From Lysinibacillus sphaericus OT4b.31 (GTDB lineage: Bacteria > Bacillota > Bacilli > Bacillales_A > Planococcaceae), in contig NZ_KB933398.1 in assembly GCF_000392615.1 (NCBI RefSeq), forward strand, positions 3,695,204 to 3,759,203: a stretch of DNA of 64,000 nucleotides, in the 5' to 3' direction. Shown here one piece after another: positions 62,983 through 64,000 of this stretch (position 1 is its first letter; each line of letters starts with the position of its first letter). A program made the translations under genes and the position numbers. The notes beneath the pieces are model-generated. The model was not told the origin of the DNA. It did not search any database and worked only from the letters and a program-made list of their open reading frames with translations.

Positions 62983-63962
62983 TATAATGCCTTTGAAAAC
63001 ATAATCATATCTAAGGCACGTATACCATTTTCATAGATAGGTTCTGGATAACTACTAAAAAAATCTTTTTCAATCGCTTCCATACGAAAACCAGACTTTT
63101 GATAAAAAGCAATATTATCAATACTAGAATTTGCCGTGCCCACAATGACATTTTTATAACCTTGTGATGCGCTAATCGTAGTAATTTTTTGCACGGCTTC
63201 CTTCCCAATACCTTTACCTTGAAACGCCGATAAAATGGCAATATTCTTAAGTTCAATGGATGTTGCTGAGTGCGCAATAAGCAACGCAATACCCACTAAT
63301 TTTTCACCGCACTTAATCTCGTATAAGTCACCGTCATTCATATACTGACGAACGGCTACCTCACTTTCATCCGCAATCAATAACTGTGGCAAATAGCTTT
63401 CACGTGGGCCCTCCACCTGTTCTAGAGAGATACAGTGACGCACAAAATCATTGCGTTCAAAGACATTTAAAACACATGGTTGTTTTTCCTTCACCTCTAA
63501 CCATGTATGCTCTTGCGGATAATCCTGCTCTACACCTAAACGAATAAAAGGCAACTTCTCTTGCGCCTTTTGTGAGCGAACATTAACCTTTCTTGCCCCT
63601 GCAAAAACGCGCTTTAGCCCTAACTCAAAAAACGCAATATCAAGTATCGCCGTTTTTGCCTCTAGATTATAGCCCTTTCCCCAGAACTCATAACCAAGCC
63701 ATGAACCAATATGACAGCTCTTTTTCGTATGATCTATAAACATCAGTGCTGTCACACCGATGACTTGTCCTTCCTCGTTCAAGACAACACGTGGAACGGT
63801 CTTACCCTCTTCTTCATCTATACATTCTCGTTTAATAAAATTGATCGTATCTTCTACTTTACCGGCAGGTAACCCAAGTGTATCTCGCACCTGTGGCATA
63901 GAAGATAACGCATGTATCGCTTCTGCATATTTAATGTCGTGTTTCACTAAAGTTACTGCCAT
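62982..63962 (-). CDS. Tandem GNAT acetyltransferase (two domains)
   Basis: A 326-residue protein with two GNAT domains. The first (about 1-165) is of the RimJ/RimL type with GSWLGYEFWGKGYNLEAK. The second (about 175-326) carries an acetyl-CoA loop, LSAFQGKGIGKEAVQ, followed by NIAFYQKSGF. The first domain's CoA loop is less regular (WGKGYN), so perhaps only the second is a standard enzyme. Substrates unknown. ATG behind AAGGGG; the gene lies complete within the window. Confidence 0.82.
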   Translation of the reverse strand: MAVTLVKHDIKYAEAIHALSSMPQVRDTLGLPAGKVEDTINFIKRECIDEEEGKTVPRVVLNEEGQVIGVTALMFIDHTKKSCHIGSWLGYEFWGKGYNLEAKTAILDIAFFELGLKRVFAGARKVNVRSQKAQEKLPFIRLGVEQDYPQEHTWLEVKEKQPCVLNVFERNDFVRHCISLEQVEGPRESYLPQLLIADESEVAVRQYMNDGDLYEIKCGEKLVGIALLIAHSATSIELKNIAILSAFQGKGIGKEAVQKITTISASQGYKNVIVGTANSSIDNIAFYQKSGFRMEAIEKDFFSSYPEPIYENGIRALDMIMFSKAL

Positions 63963-64000
63963 ACCTTATTCCCCTTTAATCGTTATTACGTTTTTTATAC

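Overview
The window looks like the chromosome of a low-GC, aerobic, spore-forming Bacillaceae/Planococcaceae bacterium, most probably Lysinibacillus. The inference rests on AT-rich DNA, strong AGGAGG-type ribosome sites with many GTG/TTG starts, and close relatives of B. subtilis proteins (YclNOPQ, YkaA-Pit, YeeN, YfkJ, HflX, NsrR-Hmp, YvqK/YvrC, YtvI). Most genes lie on the minus strand. No rRNA, tRNA, CRISPR array or intact transposase was seen.

Layout. 1-2.8 kb: ZupT metal transporter, PAP2 phosphatase, a small membrane protein and a cysteine-containing protein of unknown function. 2.98-7.46 kb: a complete comQ-comX-comP-comA quorum-sensing operon, including a 52-residue ComX pheromone precursor, bracketed by two related inverted sequences rich in GGCG hairpins. 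This looks like a transferable cassette. 7.5-8.2 kb: an exported protein of unknown function. 8.65-12.7 kb: a Fur-box-preceded siderophore importer (YclNOPQ type) with an IsdG-like monooxygenase gene at its end. 13-17.2 kb: M20 hydrolase, GNAT and N-succinylamino acid racemase (the known D-to-L amino acid conversion pathway) followed by a YkvI-like transporter. 17.4-22.1 kb: DtpT, HflX, PutP. 22.3-30.4 kb: a methyltransferase, a MacB-type ABC exporter, YkaA-Pit phosphate uptake and an MMPL transporter. 30.4-45.7 kb: mainly housekeeping enzymes, a chemoreceptor, a frameshifted arsB, YeeN, LMW-PTP, PlsC, RlmA, MATE and a tyrosine phosphatase.

46-48 kb: a cobalamin riboswitch ahead of a diverged PduO-type protein and a BtuF-like lipoprotein, then a frameshifted glutathione peroxidase gene. 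48.7-54.1 kb: HEAT-like protein, YtvI-like permease, NlpC/P60 hydrolase and a UbiB-family kinase. 54.6-60.7 kb: a reactive-sulfur cluster under a CstR repressor: two rhodaneses, a TusA-rhodanese, a DsrE-like protein, a rhodanese-persulfide dioxygenase, TauE and a DsbA-like protein, with a TsdA-like diheme cytochrome next to it. CstR-type inverted repeats (ATACC-N6-GGTAT) recur through this cluster. 61-63 kb: divergent hmp and nsrR with NsrR boxes between them (nitric oxide defence). The window ends in a double-GNAT protein.

The points most worth follow-up are the repeat-bracketed comQXPA cassette, the CstR operator set that may include the TsdA-like cytochrome, the B12-riboswitch unit whose adenosyltransferase homologue has lost its N-terminal ATP motif, and two frameshifted stress genes (arsB, gpx).
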